Assembly: GCA_017979445.1 (NCBI GenBank) | Contig: CM030713.1 | Coordinates: 27,447,934 to 27,511,933 of the forward strand | Length of the DNA: 64,000 bases | Origin: Akebia trifoliata | Lineage: Eukaryota > Streptophyta > Magnoliopsida > Ranunculales > Lardizabalaceae | Direction: 5' to 3' | Shown here: piece after piece, positions 47,601 through 56,781 of the stretch | How positions within the stretch are numbered: position 1 is the stretch's first letter | Layout of the letters: every line of letters begins with the position of its first letter | The notes under the pieces: generated by a model | The model's input: the letters and a program-made list of their open reading frames with translations, nothing else | The model's database searches: none | What the model was told of the DNA's origin: nothing | Made by a program: the position numbers and the translations under genes

Positions 47601-49219
47601 TTGTGAGTATGATTTGGTTATTTGGATCTCATCATGGGTTTCAAATTCATAGGTCCTGCACATGCCTAGCCCCAGAACATGGATGTGAGGTTTTACTCCA
47701 CTCTACAGCTTGATCTTCACTTCATATGTTATGCCTCTTCTCCTTCTCTTGATCTCAATCTTTTGCATTTATGGCTACTAGTCGAACCTGCAAGTTAGGA
47801 CTCCCATGATCAAGCCAATAACATAATAAGTATTTCCCATCTCCCACTGAAGAAGAAGAACGCTGCACCTAAGCATCTACTCCCCTTACACTAGATCAAG
47901 TGTGGCACAAAGCACCACAAACTTAGTGGGCACCATGCATTGTAATTACCATGTTAGATGTAAGGCAAGGAAGTCAAACATTGTCGTCTGTCCAATCAGA
48001 TATGTTGACTTATCGAAGAAAAGGTGTGAGCTCACTGCATTGGTTAGTCCGTGAGTATTGAGACCATGAACGGGGGCAGATCTTCTGTAGTGCTTGTTTC
48101 TTGTAGTAATATGTGGTACTTTTTAGACAGTTGAGAGAACGCCACATCATCGAAGCAGTTAAATCTAATCTTTCAAAATTGGGAAGGACAATGACCATCC
48201 ATTTTCAAAGCCTCTGATAAGTCCATGTTTTTTTTTCTTTTTTGGTGCTATATTTTATTTTGAAATCTGATCTAGATCATAATGTTAGACCTGATGTGTT
48301 ATTTTATTTCCAAAGAGGAAATATCTCAACCCTTCAAAAAGCACTACAGGGTACTACAGGAAATAACTGCTACAGATGATCCCCTCCCACCACGAATCGG
48401 GTTCAAAACCGGTCTTCACCTACTAATTACTGACCACTAATCTCACTCGTCTAGTGGGGAAAAAACCAGGAATTAGAACAGTGTCTATGTGGCACCATTT
48501 GTAGGAGTTTAAAATACATTGGGCTTCCAATCAAGCCGATTTCTACATGGCACACAGCCCAATGTGTCTAATCTCCAACCAAAAAGTGCCACGTGGAATG
48601 CAATAGGAACAGGACAGCATTCTGGATCGGGACTCACAAATGTTGGTACCTTCTGCCCCGCCTTGTACCAAATTTCTCGTCATGACGATCTCATTGGCTA
48701 ACTTTTACCCATTGAAGTAAATGAATCACTAAGGGACTGAAATGTGGGTGTTGATGATTTCGATAATTGGACAGACATTTTTACACGCAAATGAACACAA
48801 TCGATACGATTCATAGATATGGATTTTTACTTATTCCAACAATCTCGTTGGCATAATATCAATCTAAATTGTACGATCAGATGTTAAAAATAGAAATATC
48901 AAACACAGATTCAGAAAATTTAGGGTTTTGGGGATGATTGACTAATTTGTACCTGAGGGCGTTTGCGAGCAGTAGTTGAGATAGCAGTGAGGACGCCCCA
49001 AACATTGGGCTCAGAAATCTGCAAAGGTTGTGAGGATAATTTGCGAGCGACAGAGATGATGAAGTCTTTGGGATTAATTATAGTTTGTTTAGCTGAAGAT
49101 GTGTCATGTTGATCTGGCTGACAAATACTTTCTTGAGAGATTAGAGGAACCTCTCCTTTAGGGCTTGGGATCGGCTTCGTAGACAATGGGGTGCCCTCCT
49201 GCTCACCCTCTAACGCCAT
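32650..49219 (-). CDS. FHA-domain coiled-coil protein (13 exons)
   Basis: Exons in order: 49219-48953, 43227-43043, 42964-42861, 42197-42117, 41555-41452, 41337-41251, 40401-40199, 38333-38132, 38042-37992, 37857-37759, 37524-37465, 35807-35686, 33817-32650. All have GT..AG borders and phases agree, giving 2733 bp and 910 residues. Residues 1-89 form a Pro/Ser-rich lead. The FHA domain spans about 90-185 with the phosphopeptide-binding residues present: GR 103-104, Ser119 and His122 in SGNHCKI, and NG 153-154 in STNGTYLNW. Exons 5-12 encode a long Glu/Lys-rich coiled coil (about 240-560). The last exon encodes an acidic tail ending DESDDARQEDSLG. It resembles the plant SMAD/FHA protein typified by Arabidopsis At2g45460, of unclear function; FHA domains bind phosphothreonine, so nuclear phospho-signalling is an inference. 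ATG 49219 (MALEGEQ) is the first Met codon in frame. Introns contain a solo LTR, a SINE-like element and MITEs without disturbing exons. Confidence 0.93.
33893..34620. repeat. Direct tandem duplication, about 375 bp, in the last FHA intron
   Basis: GAATTGAG(C/T)GACAAC starts at about 33895 and again 375 bp later. Both copies run through ATAACAAGC, GTTTCTGTACA and TAACAATAACCACATCTTTT. It begins about 75 bp from the exon-13 acceptor. Confidence 0.85.
35808..37464. other. FHA intron 11 (between exons 11 and 12)
   Basis: 1.66 kb without coding exons. Short open frames near 36424-36716 overlap on both strands and show no family resemblance. Confidence 0.6.
39105..39479 (-). mobile_element. Solo LTR with 5-bp target duplication, in an FHA intron
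   Basis: 375 bp beginning TGTTGGGCTTTGTGGAGCC and ending CCTTACA, flanked by a perfect direct repeat GCACC (39100-39104 and 39480-39484). Inside, GTGGACGTAGGCAAATTGTC then GAACCACGTAAATACT matches the U5-like part of the Copia LTRs at 24643 and 26712 and of the fragment at 17635. It is a related family lacking any internal region. LTR orientation is plus, opposite to the host gene. Confidence 0.85.
39800..40050 (+). mobile_element. SINE-like element in an FHA intron
   Basis: A B-box-like GAGTTCAAGCCCCC at about 39859 is followed by GGCCCCACAGGG, CTTACCTGG, GGGGATTTGGGCGAGATA and a 3' end GTCATCAAAACAAAAATTTCC. This layout (B box, GC-rich body, short A-rich tail) resembles plant tRNA-derived SINEs. 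The A box and 5' end are unclear. Confidence 0.45.
42284..42307. repeat. 24-base poly(C) run
   Basis: Uninterrupted C24 in FHA intron 3, followed two bases later by an A-rich run. On the transcribed strand this is poly(G). Confidence 0.9.
43699..43735. repeat. (GT)n microsatellite in FHA intron 1
   Basis: About 18 GT units with a single CA interruption. Confidence 0.9.
44940..45410. repeat. Degenerate purine-rich repeat (AAAGGGTAAAAGATGAAAAA)
   Basis: Variants of GGTTAAAAGGGTAAAAGATG occur at least four times, with spacing near 130-190 bp. Similar GTAAAAGATAAAAGACGAT units occur at 28660-28880. Confidence 0.6.
46613..47430. mobile_element. Non-autonomous DNA transposon, hAT-like termini
   Basis: The left end TTAGGGCGTGTTTGATTGC and the right end in reverse TTAGGGTACATTTGATTGC are inverted repeats of the TAGGGTGTGTTTGGTTG type known from hAT MITEs. 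GGAAAATC-type words continue the arms. No 8-bp flanking duplication was found. The interior contains a segment (46880-47020) also found at 54050-54200, and a family A fragment at about 46999. Confidence 0.55.
48420..48700. repeat. Inverted-repeat element with ACGTGGCAC arms
   Basis: GTGTCTATGTGGCACC on the left and in reverse CACGTGGCACTTTTTGG on the right, with ACATTGGGCTT and AGCCCAATGT as inner arms. Similar to 54800-54960 (GATCCAGAACCGTGTCC .. CTACGTGGCACC). Confidence 0.4.
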
Positions 49220-49318
49220 TGAAGAGAGATAGAGATTTGGCGGGGATTTCAAACCCTAACCAACAGCTTCTCTCAGAAGGGAGGGTGAGAAAGCGAAAGG
49301 ATGGATATGGTTAAGAGG

Positions 49319-50262
49319 GGTGCTACTGCCACACATCCTGTTTGTTCCCCGCGCCCAAGTTTTTTTTTTTTTCTAACAAAACAAAAAAGAAAGAGAAAAT
49401 TACACTAATACCCTCATCTAATTACTTTCTGCACCCACCATCTTCTCCACAACCCATCAAATAAAAAACCCAATTCTCCGCCTCCATCTTCTTCTTCTTC
49501 TTCTTCTCTCTCTTCATATTTATCTCTTTTTAAGTATTGTGAGAGTTTGAATTAATGGAGATTAGGTTTAAGGATTTTTTACTTTTAAAAATATTTTATT
49601 TCTTCTACTTTTTTGTATTTAATCATAAAAAAAGATGGAAAAATCACCATTAAAAATCTTTAAAAATGAAAATTTCGAATCGAAGAGCTAGAATTTTTTT
49701 ATAGTTATGTTCGGTAGGTTCATACCGAACTTATTTTAGCAAATTCGGTAGGTACCTTTCGAACATAACTTTCTACTGATCATTGCAAAATCGTTTCGAT
49801 AGGTACCTACCAAAATTTTCTAAAATAAGTTCAGTCTGAACCTATCGAACAAAATTATAAATAAATAAAAATAAAAAAATCTTGAATTCTTCGATTCAAA
49901 ATCATCATTTTTGAAGGTTTTAATGGTGATTTTTCCATTTTTTTAATGATTAAATGTAAAAAAATAAAAGGGAAAAAAATATTTTTGAAATAAAAAAATC
50001 CTAAAATCTAATCTCCATTGATTTAATCCCTCACAAACTCAAAAAGAGATGAATTTGAATAACAAGAAGATTGAGGGGGAGAGAAGGATGGATTGTGGAA
50101 AAGAATGAGATAATAGATAGAAAATATGGTTTGGATTTTTCAATCGACAGATGGAGACGATGGTGGGTTTATGGAGAAGGGTAAAAATGTAACTTCTTAT
50201 TTTTCGTTTTATTTTTTAACTTAAGTAGGCATGAGGAGCAAACATGGTGGGCACCAGTATAG
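49319..50262. mobile_element. Large foldback element next to the FHA promoter
   Basis: Two arms of roughly 400 bp (about 49319-49775 and 49795-50262) are imperfect reverse complements. Shared words are AATGGAGATTAG, TGGAAAAATCACCATTAAAA, TCGAATCGAAGA against TTGAATCGAAGA, GTTCGGTAGGTTCA against GTTCGATAGGTTCA, and GGTAGGTACCT. The junction is short. The left end lies only 100 bp upstream of the FHA start codon, so it must lie in or just before the promoter. No coding potential or target duplication was seen. Confidence 0.75.
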
Positions 50263-50274
50263 TGAATTGGTAAT

Positions 50275-50742
50275 CATGGTTTTAAAACTCATTTTCACAT
50301 CTCATTTCGTCCATGCCCAATACCAAGTTGCCTTGGACGAATCATATCGTCCCATTCGACAATAAGACAATGGTTTTGAATCAGTCAAAAAAATCTGAAA
50401 TGATTCTAATTATTACTTATTTGAATGAGGAAAATGAAGCAAACCCTCTACAATTTAGTTTTGATTTAGAGGAGGAAAATGAAGTTTTTTTACCAAACTC
50501 CTTTGTTCTCTAATTCACTTAATTGAGAATAGGAGAAAAAATTGATTTGAGAGTGAAAGGATAAGGTTTAGAGATGAAAACAGAGGAGATCTCGTTTGTC
50601 CCGAAATTCTCGGACTAGATTTTCCATATCTCGTCCGATACGTCTCGTTTGTCTTGCAAGATGTTGCCAAACCCTAATACTTTGTTTGTCTGTCTCATTG
50701 TTGGGTCATACCAAGACGACTCGAACAAGTTTGAAAATCATG
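50275..50742. mobile_element. Family B MITE copy 2
   Basis: Left end CATGGTTTTAAAACTC, right end in reverse CATGATTTTCAAACTTG. Flanks TTGGTAAT and ATGGTAAT (7 of 8) form the target duplication. Inserted 13 bp from the right end of the foldback at 49319-50262. Confidence 0.7.
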
Positions 50743-50929
50743 ATGGTAATCGAAGCAACAGTGTAGTGGAGTCGATTTTTGATGTGATTTGGTTGTGCAA
50801 GAAATTATACAAGTTGTTTCATAATATATCGGCACATCATCAAATTATTGATTTCTTTGGCTACGCATGTATGGTGTCAATGGGTCGATTCTGGTTCCAA
50901 TTTGAAGGTATTTTGGTTTTAGAAGGGTA

Positions 50930-51172
50930 TTTTAGAAATAGCCCCTATTAAATTGGTGATACTAGATTTACCCATGACGAGTCAACGATGTGTGTGATGA
51001 TGAGTTAACGGTGAAATTTTGATTTTGATTTTTTTTTCAAAAATGCTCTTAAAATACTTAAATTATTAAATCAAAAATTGAAAAAAAAAAAATTCAAAAT
51101 TCCACCTTAAATCATCATGAAACACAACGTTGACTTAAGGTAAGGGGGTAAGCCTAATCTTGCATTAGAGAG
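50930..51172. mobile_element. Partial copy of the long-TIR MITE at 17245
   Basis: GGGTATTTTAGAAATAGCCC with TTAAATTGGTGATACTAG on the left and GTTGACTTAAGG..GGGGGTAAGCCTAATCTTGC on the right match the first copy. The outer half of the right arm is missing, where the family A MITE at 51178 begins. Confidence 0.6.
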
Positions 51173-51177
51173 ATTCT

Positions 51178-51278
51178 ATTTTCACGTCAACTTTTGCTAA
51201 CACCATCCCAATTCATATGTAAATCACCAAAGAATAAGAACACATCTCGAGGTGGTGTTAACAATGGAAGCTTTCTAT
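51178..51278. mobile_element. Hairpin MITE, family A
   Basis: GAGAGATTCTATTTTCACG and CAACTTTTGCTAACACC on the left; GGTGGTGTTAACAATGG and AAGCTTTCTAT on the right. Confidence 0.5.
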
Positions 51279-52324
51279 ATTTATTGGTTATGATTCCTGC
51301 TGGTTCTGATTTTGATTCTAAAATAAGTGAAGTTGAAATTGAAAACATTTAAGAAATGTGAGTGCACATCTTCTGGTTCTCAAGAATTAGATGAGAAAAA
51401 AAAATGAATCATTATAACAGAAAATCAAAATAAAAAAATTAGTAAACTACCATAAAAAGTATGAATTTAATTACAATTTGTTCTACTAAAAATAAGTGTA
51501 GTTATTTTCCTCAAAAATTAAAATGTATTCTCATCATAGGTAATAAATGTTTGAGTCGTGTTGGAGTCACCTCAAGCTTGTACTCGCACATCACGACTTG
51601 AAAGTGGATAGGAACCACAAATGCTTTTTCACTCGTATCTCGATTAAAAGCATCTATGATTCTTATTCGCTATCACTTCAAGATGTGCGATGTGAGATAC
51701 AATCTCGAGGCCACTTTACCATTATTCCAAATGCTTATAAGATATGACCAATATTAGGCCCAAATATATAATTTATATGGAAATTTGAAGGGAAAAAAAA
51801 GTATGTGAGATGTATTTATTTTAAAATGTTAAAAATCTTAACTTATCTATAATATAAAAAAATTAAAAAATCAATCAATTCCAAGTACTCAAGGGTACCC
51901 AGAAGTGTTTTATTTTGATTCCGGATAAATGAGTACCCATTCGCACGGTTGATATAATGATATTTCACTACCCATAACTTATAATCATTAAATTTGATAA
52001 TTATTCATTTATATAAGAAATTTAAAAAAAAAAATTGTAAATAGTTTGGGTACAAATTTTTCTTTGCTGCTAGTCCACTTCTTTTATCCTCCCAACTGGC
52101 TATTAAACTTCAATCGTGTTGAACAAATACATTGTGACAATCAAGTCATAATTTTTTTTGTCATCCAACCTATATCATTTTATAAATGACTATACTTCTC
52201 TATTTCAAAGTTTTATGTAAATTCTACTCCGGCTGATCATATGTTGGATTAATTGTATAGTATGTCTTTTTTATCATTATTATGTTTAGTTGAACTGATG
52301 AAGATATGGAAGAGAGTTATTATT
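51279..52324. other. Intergenic, decayed repeats
   Basis: Continues a degenerate TGGTGTCAATGGGTCGATTC element that starts at about 50873 and was interrupted by the two MITEs above. No gene recognised. Confidence 0.4.
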
Positions 52325-52682
52325 ATTATGGACAATGTTAGGTAAACAAAATTATAGACAATGTTCTAGACAAAGTTTTGCCTTATATGACTAAAAAAAT
52401 TCGGAATGGGATGATTTTTTGTGAGGAGGATTTTTATGATGAGGAGATTATCTTACAAAAAATCAGCTCATTCTGAAACCTCTAACCTCATCAAAATTGA
52501 TTCAAATTAACGGTAAAAATTGACGATCTACGATTTTTCAACTTGTAAATTAGGGTTAAAATTTCTAGAATGACCTGATATTTTGCGAGGGTGAGGAGAT
52601 CACCCTAACAAAAAATCAGGTCATTCTAAAACTTTTAGCCCATATAAGACAAACACTTTGCCTACCAAACCCGACCTTATTA
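52325..52682. repeat. Foldback with two internal hairpins
   Basis: Outer arms GGTAAACAAA..GACAAAGTTTTGCC and in reverse GGTAGGCAAAGTGTTTGTC. Inside, GGATGATTTTTTGT/ACAAAAAATCAGCTC and AATGACCTGATATTTTGC/AACAAAAAATCAGGTCATTC form separate hairpins. Non-coding. Confidence 0.5.
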
Positions 52683-52869
52683 TTATTTTGTTTTTAGGTA
52701 AGTACAGTCGCTTGAGAACATATAAAAAAAATGAGAAAATAATTTTATATAGGTATTAAATAGGAAAATATGTTCCTCAATAGAGAATATGTTCATTTTC
52801 TAAGAAAAATGATTTTTTCTACAAAAGTGTACCATTATTCACTTGGAAACAGTATGAGTTGTGATATTT

Positions 52870-52979
52870 GGACTCGATTTTTTCCACTCAATTGACGTGG
52901 TAAGGGCACATAACCATCTAGTTCTATGCCCTTGCCAAGCCAACCGAGTACAGACCAAGTGAAAAAAAAAAACGAGTCC
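52870..52979. repeat. 110-bp stem-loop
   Basis: GGACTCGATTTTTTCCACT pairs with AGTGAAAAAAAAAAACGAGT plus CC, and an inner GTGGTAAGGGCACATA pairs with TATGCCCTTGCCAAG. A small MITE or microRNA-like hairpin. Confidence 0.55.
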
Positions 52980-53184
52980 GAAAATCATTAGGCAAGAGTC
53001 TCAATTGATGGTAGTTTTATATTTTTGCATATGAGAGTTTCTTTTTTCATCATAACATAGGAAAAAAAAATAGTTTACAAATTTAATGGAAAAATAATCC
53101 AAGAACACACACATCATGTATAATCGCATCAGTAATATACTTATAGATTTTTTTCTAGTAAATATATGAGTTAAATTTTTGGCA

Positions 53185-53658
53185 GATTTACCAAAACATG
53201 CACAACTTTTCATTTATTTACCAAAACGGTTCACTGTAGTAATTAATTCCGAAAACGGTAAATTTATCGTTTTCGGAATTATTTTTTTTTACCAAAACGG
53301 TAAAAACAGTAAAATGTATTTTTTTAAACCGAAAATGCCCTTTTTTATTTTTTTACTAAAATTACAAAAATAAAATTGATTTCGGTAAAAAAAAATTATA
53401 AATTCATATGATTGTTGGATTACCGAAAGAGAGTGAATCTTTTGAGTTGAATTTTCATTTTTTTAAGGTTAAAATTGTAAATATATATGTAAAACAAAAA
53501 AAGGGTATTTTCGGTATAAAAAAAATATATTTTACTGTTTTTACCGTTTTGGTAAAAAATATTAATTCCGAAAACGGTAAATTTACCGTTTTCGGAATTA
53601 ATTGCTACAGTGTACCGTTTTCGGAATTAATTTCGAAAACTCTACCGTTTTGGTAAAT
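53185..53658. mobile_element. Foldback MITE with nested palindromes
   Basis: The arms begin GATTTACCAAAACATG and in reverse AATTTACCAAAACGGT. They contain ACACTGTAGCAATTAATTCC on one side and CACTGTAGTAATTAATTCC on the other, with CCAAAACGGTAAAAACAGTA in both. Two palindromes of ATTCCGAAAACGGTAAAT type lie in it, one with a mismatch (about 53241-53282) and one perfect over 40 bp (53562-53601). Confidence 0.8.
53562..53601. repeat. Perfect 40-bp palindrome
   Basis: Half-site TTAATTCCGAAAACGGTAAA followed immediately by its exact reverse complement; no loop. Confidence 0.95.
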
Positions 53659-54049
53659 TATTCTAAATTTTTTCCAAAAACTAAAATCAATATTTTTTAA
53701 ATAGTAAATTTACAACAAAGATGGATATTTTACTAAATTAGAATACATGATTTTATACAAGAACGTGATTTTTTTTTTACGTAATATCAATAAACTTTAG
53801 AAGGCACGAATGCCTTCAACCATTTATAATATGAAACAAAATGGTAAAATCAATCAATTTTAGATAATTGTGGATACTCGTCAAGTAGAATTGATCAGCT
53901 TCGATTTGATTCGTTTCCTTTTAGATTCAACTCTAATTCGATATTCAAAATAGGGATCCAGAATCGAAGGTTTTGGTTTTGGTTTAGTTCCAATTAAATA
54001 GGCACCTATTGACATCACCTAGTAAAAGATTAAAACACACCATTCAAAC

Positions 54050-54200
54050 ATTATAAAACTTGGTTTAAGTTATTATATTAACATTAGAAAGCATTATAAC
54101 ACATTCGAACAACTTTAACAGTGGCTCATATAAAATCCCAAATCTAACTAATAAAAATATAAACAAAAAATGAGAGAGAGTTTCTATTAGCTATTCTTAG
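54050..54200. repeat. Dispersed repeat also present at 46880-47020
   Basis: Shared words include GCATTATAACACATTC against ACATTATAACACTCATTC, AACAATTTTA-like sequence, GGCTCATATAAAATCCCAAA and TGAGAGAG. Probably remains of the same element as 46613-47430. Confidence 0.45.
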
Positions 54201-55128
54201 TCATTATTTTTTTATTTTTTATTTTTTTAATTAAGGTGTAATATGTTTAAAAAAAATATTCTTTTTGAATTTGATGGAAGGTGTTAAAAATGAATGGCTA
54301 CCACATCCCAAATTTAAAACTAAAATTCAATAATAACATTTGATGTATTAGGACTTAGGATCCACTCCAGGTACGTTGAATACCAAATTAACCCCATCAA
54401 TTTGAATTTTATGACGTAGACCTTACTCAATCCGAAGGTTCATTGGATAATAAACTTCATAAAGTAAGGTTCCCTTGAAGTTTAAGAGAGTTTTTTTAAA
54501 TAAAAATGCAACAGTTGGGTCTGATAAGGAATCTCTAAAAAAAAAAAAAAAAAAAATTTGTGTTAAATTATTAAAATACTTATTAAACTATAAATTTTTA
54601 GAAAGATATTTGTCATTAAATTAGATATTTTTTGAGAGTCTAACCAGGTCATTGACTACCGTGCAAGGCTGGACAGGCGACACGTATGCTTTCACTCCAC
54701 GGTCCAATTGCCTTAATTAAGAAGTCGGGTTTGATAATAGAGTCTCGGTAGCAAGTTAATATGATACAAACTCAGTATTGGACGCCATCCATCATTTTCT
54801 AGATGGGTAAAGATCCAGAACCGTGTCCCGTTTCTATAGACAAACGGTGTCTACGTGGCACCTTTTTTTGAAAAAAAATATATTGGACTGCATATTATGT
54901 AGAAAACAGCTTGTTTAAGAGCCCGATGTGTTTTAAAGTTCAACAAAAACGTAACTAGGTTATACGATATTAAGTTACTAGAAGAACTACTAAAACACCG
55001 AAAATGCCACGTCATACTAAAGTTAGAGTGAAGGTGCCTCCCGCATGAAATCGAATCTTGACGGCTGAGTTAAACCATCATGCCTCTCTGTGATCAATAT
55101 TCAATATTAGAGACACCCGTGTTTTCAA
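54201..55128. other. Intergenic, with an ACGTGGCACC repeat
   Basis: About 54800-54960 resembles the inverted-repeat element at 48420-48700. No gene recognised. Confidence 0.4.
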
Positions 55129-55514
55129 ACTAATTTCTATACCCCCGACTTAGGTCGTCTGTGTGAGACTAAATTGAATGATCTAAATAGCCTCATCATT
55201 TTTATAGAAAAAACCTCTTGGCATTACCCTAAAACCCAATCATCTATAATCTCCAGAGTTGCCATGGCCACAACAACTTTTGCTAACTAATTGCTATACC
55301 CTTGACATATGTCATTTGTGTGAGACTAAAGTAAATGACCTAAATGGCCTCTCATCATTTTTATAGTAGAAACCCCTTGATATTATCCTAAACCCAATCA
55401 TCATTAATCTCAAGAGCTGCTAGTGCAACACCAACTTTTGCTAATCCCACACCAATTCCTGTGTAAATCACCAAAGATTTGCATATAATTGGTGTGGCAA
55501 ATAGCAACTCTCTT
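55129..55514. repeat. 157-bp tandem duplication ending in a family A hairpin
   Basis: ACTAATTTCTATACCC (55129) recurs as ACTAATTGCTATACCC (55286), both followed by GTGTGAGACTAAA and CTCATCATTTTTATAG. The second unit ends in a family A MITE (55413-55514: CACCAACTTTTGCTAA .. TTGGTGTGGCAAATAGC). Similar sequence lies at about 8935-9065. Confidence 0.7.
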
Positions 55515-55691
55515 AATTTCATGATAATTTTTTTTTTTTTTTAACTATTGCCTTCAACCTTAAGAATCAACATCTGAGCCCAAAAGTAAGACGGGGTTTT
55601 GAATGAGTAGAATAGTTGATTCGAAAAAATTATCATTTCTACAAGTCATTAATTGCAAGTTGGATTTTGTTAAAAATAGTTTTAGAATAAT

Positions 55692-55912
55692 GATTTTATG
55701 ATTCCCCTCGCCTGACATATTCCCCCGTACTTTCCTGATGTAGCATGTGCTAGAACCATAGATTTTTTCCTCAGATACACAACTACACATATTTATAGGG
55801 ATGTGCAATTGTGCGTCCCAAAGGGAAAAAAAAAAAAAAAAACCTATGGTTCTAGAATATGCCATGTCAAGAGAGTATTGGGGAGTATGTTAAAAGGGGG
55901 AGTCAGAAAATC
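55692..55912. mobile_element. Family C hairpin MITE, copy 4
   Basis: GATTTTATGATTCCCCTC .. GCTAGAACCATAGATTTT on the left pairs with GATTTTCTGACTCCCCC .. TCTAGAACCATAGGTTTT from the right in reverse. This copy shows the outer ends of the family best. Confidence 0.75.
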
Positions 55913-56781
55913 ACGACTCATAGTTTTACTGTAGATGGTAACAACTTGAATAATATTTTAAGAAAAAGTTTCTTACTCTTATCTTTAACTTTGAAAATCT
56001 ATCACGTTTACCTTACAAATGTTATCAATAACAAGATAGGATTTTTGAAGAAATAAAAAGATAAATCTTTTTTATTTATAGAAATATCAAGGTTTTTCCG
56101 ACATAGAATATGTTGAAAAAGATCCACATAAGAGATTAACACATATTTTTCCCAAGAGGTTGAGGATGAGGGTGTTTATGTCATGTAAGATAGTCTCTAA
56201 GAGAAAACCGAGGTCAAGGGGTCCAGGCTATCATTTTGATTACAATGGGGGTATCTTTAATATTAATCAAAATGTCAAGGGGCACTTTTAAATCACCAAA
56301 CACGCAACTGATTTCCCCCACGGAATCTGTTTCACGGTTATCCACGTGTCAAGTTACATACCGAGCTCGTGCCACCTGTCATGATTCTCCTCCAAAACGC
56401 GGTTTAACAGGAGAGAGAGAGAGGGAGAGAGGTCGGGGGACAGAGCTCTAATGGCATATTCGTGATTCAAAAAATTTCGGCCGATATTTCTATGTTACAT
56501 TACAAAAATATCTCCTCTTTATCTACCAGTCTTGTCCGTTTGTCTTTGTTTGTCTTTTCTTCGCTAACATTCCAAAACATTAAAACCTCTCTGAATCAGA
56601 ATTATAATTCGATTTCTGGGGTTTCGAAGATGAATTTCATATCGATGTCGGATTTTATTAAATGAATTGAGCTCAGATTTCTAGGGTTTCTGTTCTCACG
56701 AAGAGAAATTGGGGTTTTAGAGTTTCTTTCTTGCATTTCGATTTTTCCATATTTAGTTTCGGTTCTGTATTAGGTTGAGGG
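55913..56781 (+). promoter_or_regulatory. Upstream region and probable 5' leader of the VTT gene
   Basis: Contains a G-box-like CCACGTGTCAAG at 56342-56353 and a (GA)n stretch at 56412-56430. The leader probably begins after about 56460. No TATA box is certain. Confidence 0.35.

Larger units (their letters stand above)
43228..48952. other. FHA intron 1, 5.7 kb, repeat-rich
   Basis: No exons recognised. Besides the separately listed repeats it holds a long purine-rich stretch (44940-45410) of degenerate GGTTAAAAGGGTAAAAGATG units, and GACTC-rich sequence at about 44190-44440. Confidence 0.6.

Noticed and set aside
49219..49252. A start upstream of the FHA ATG (reading KSPPNLYLSS)
   Set aside because: That extension would need a TTG start; the ATG at 49219 is the first Met codon.
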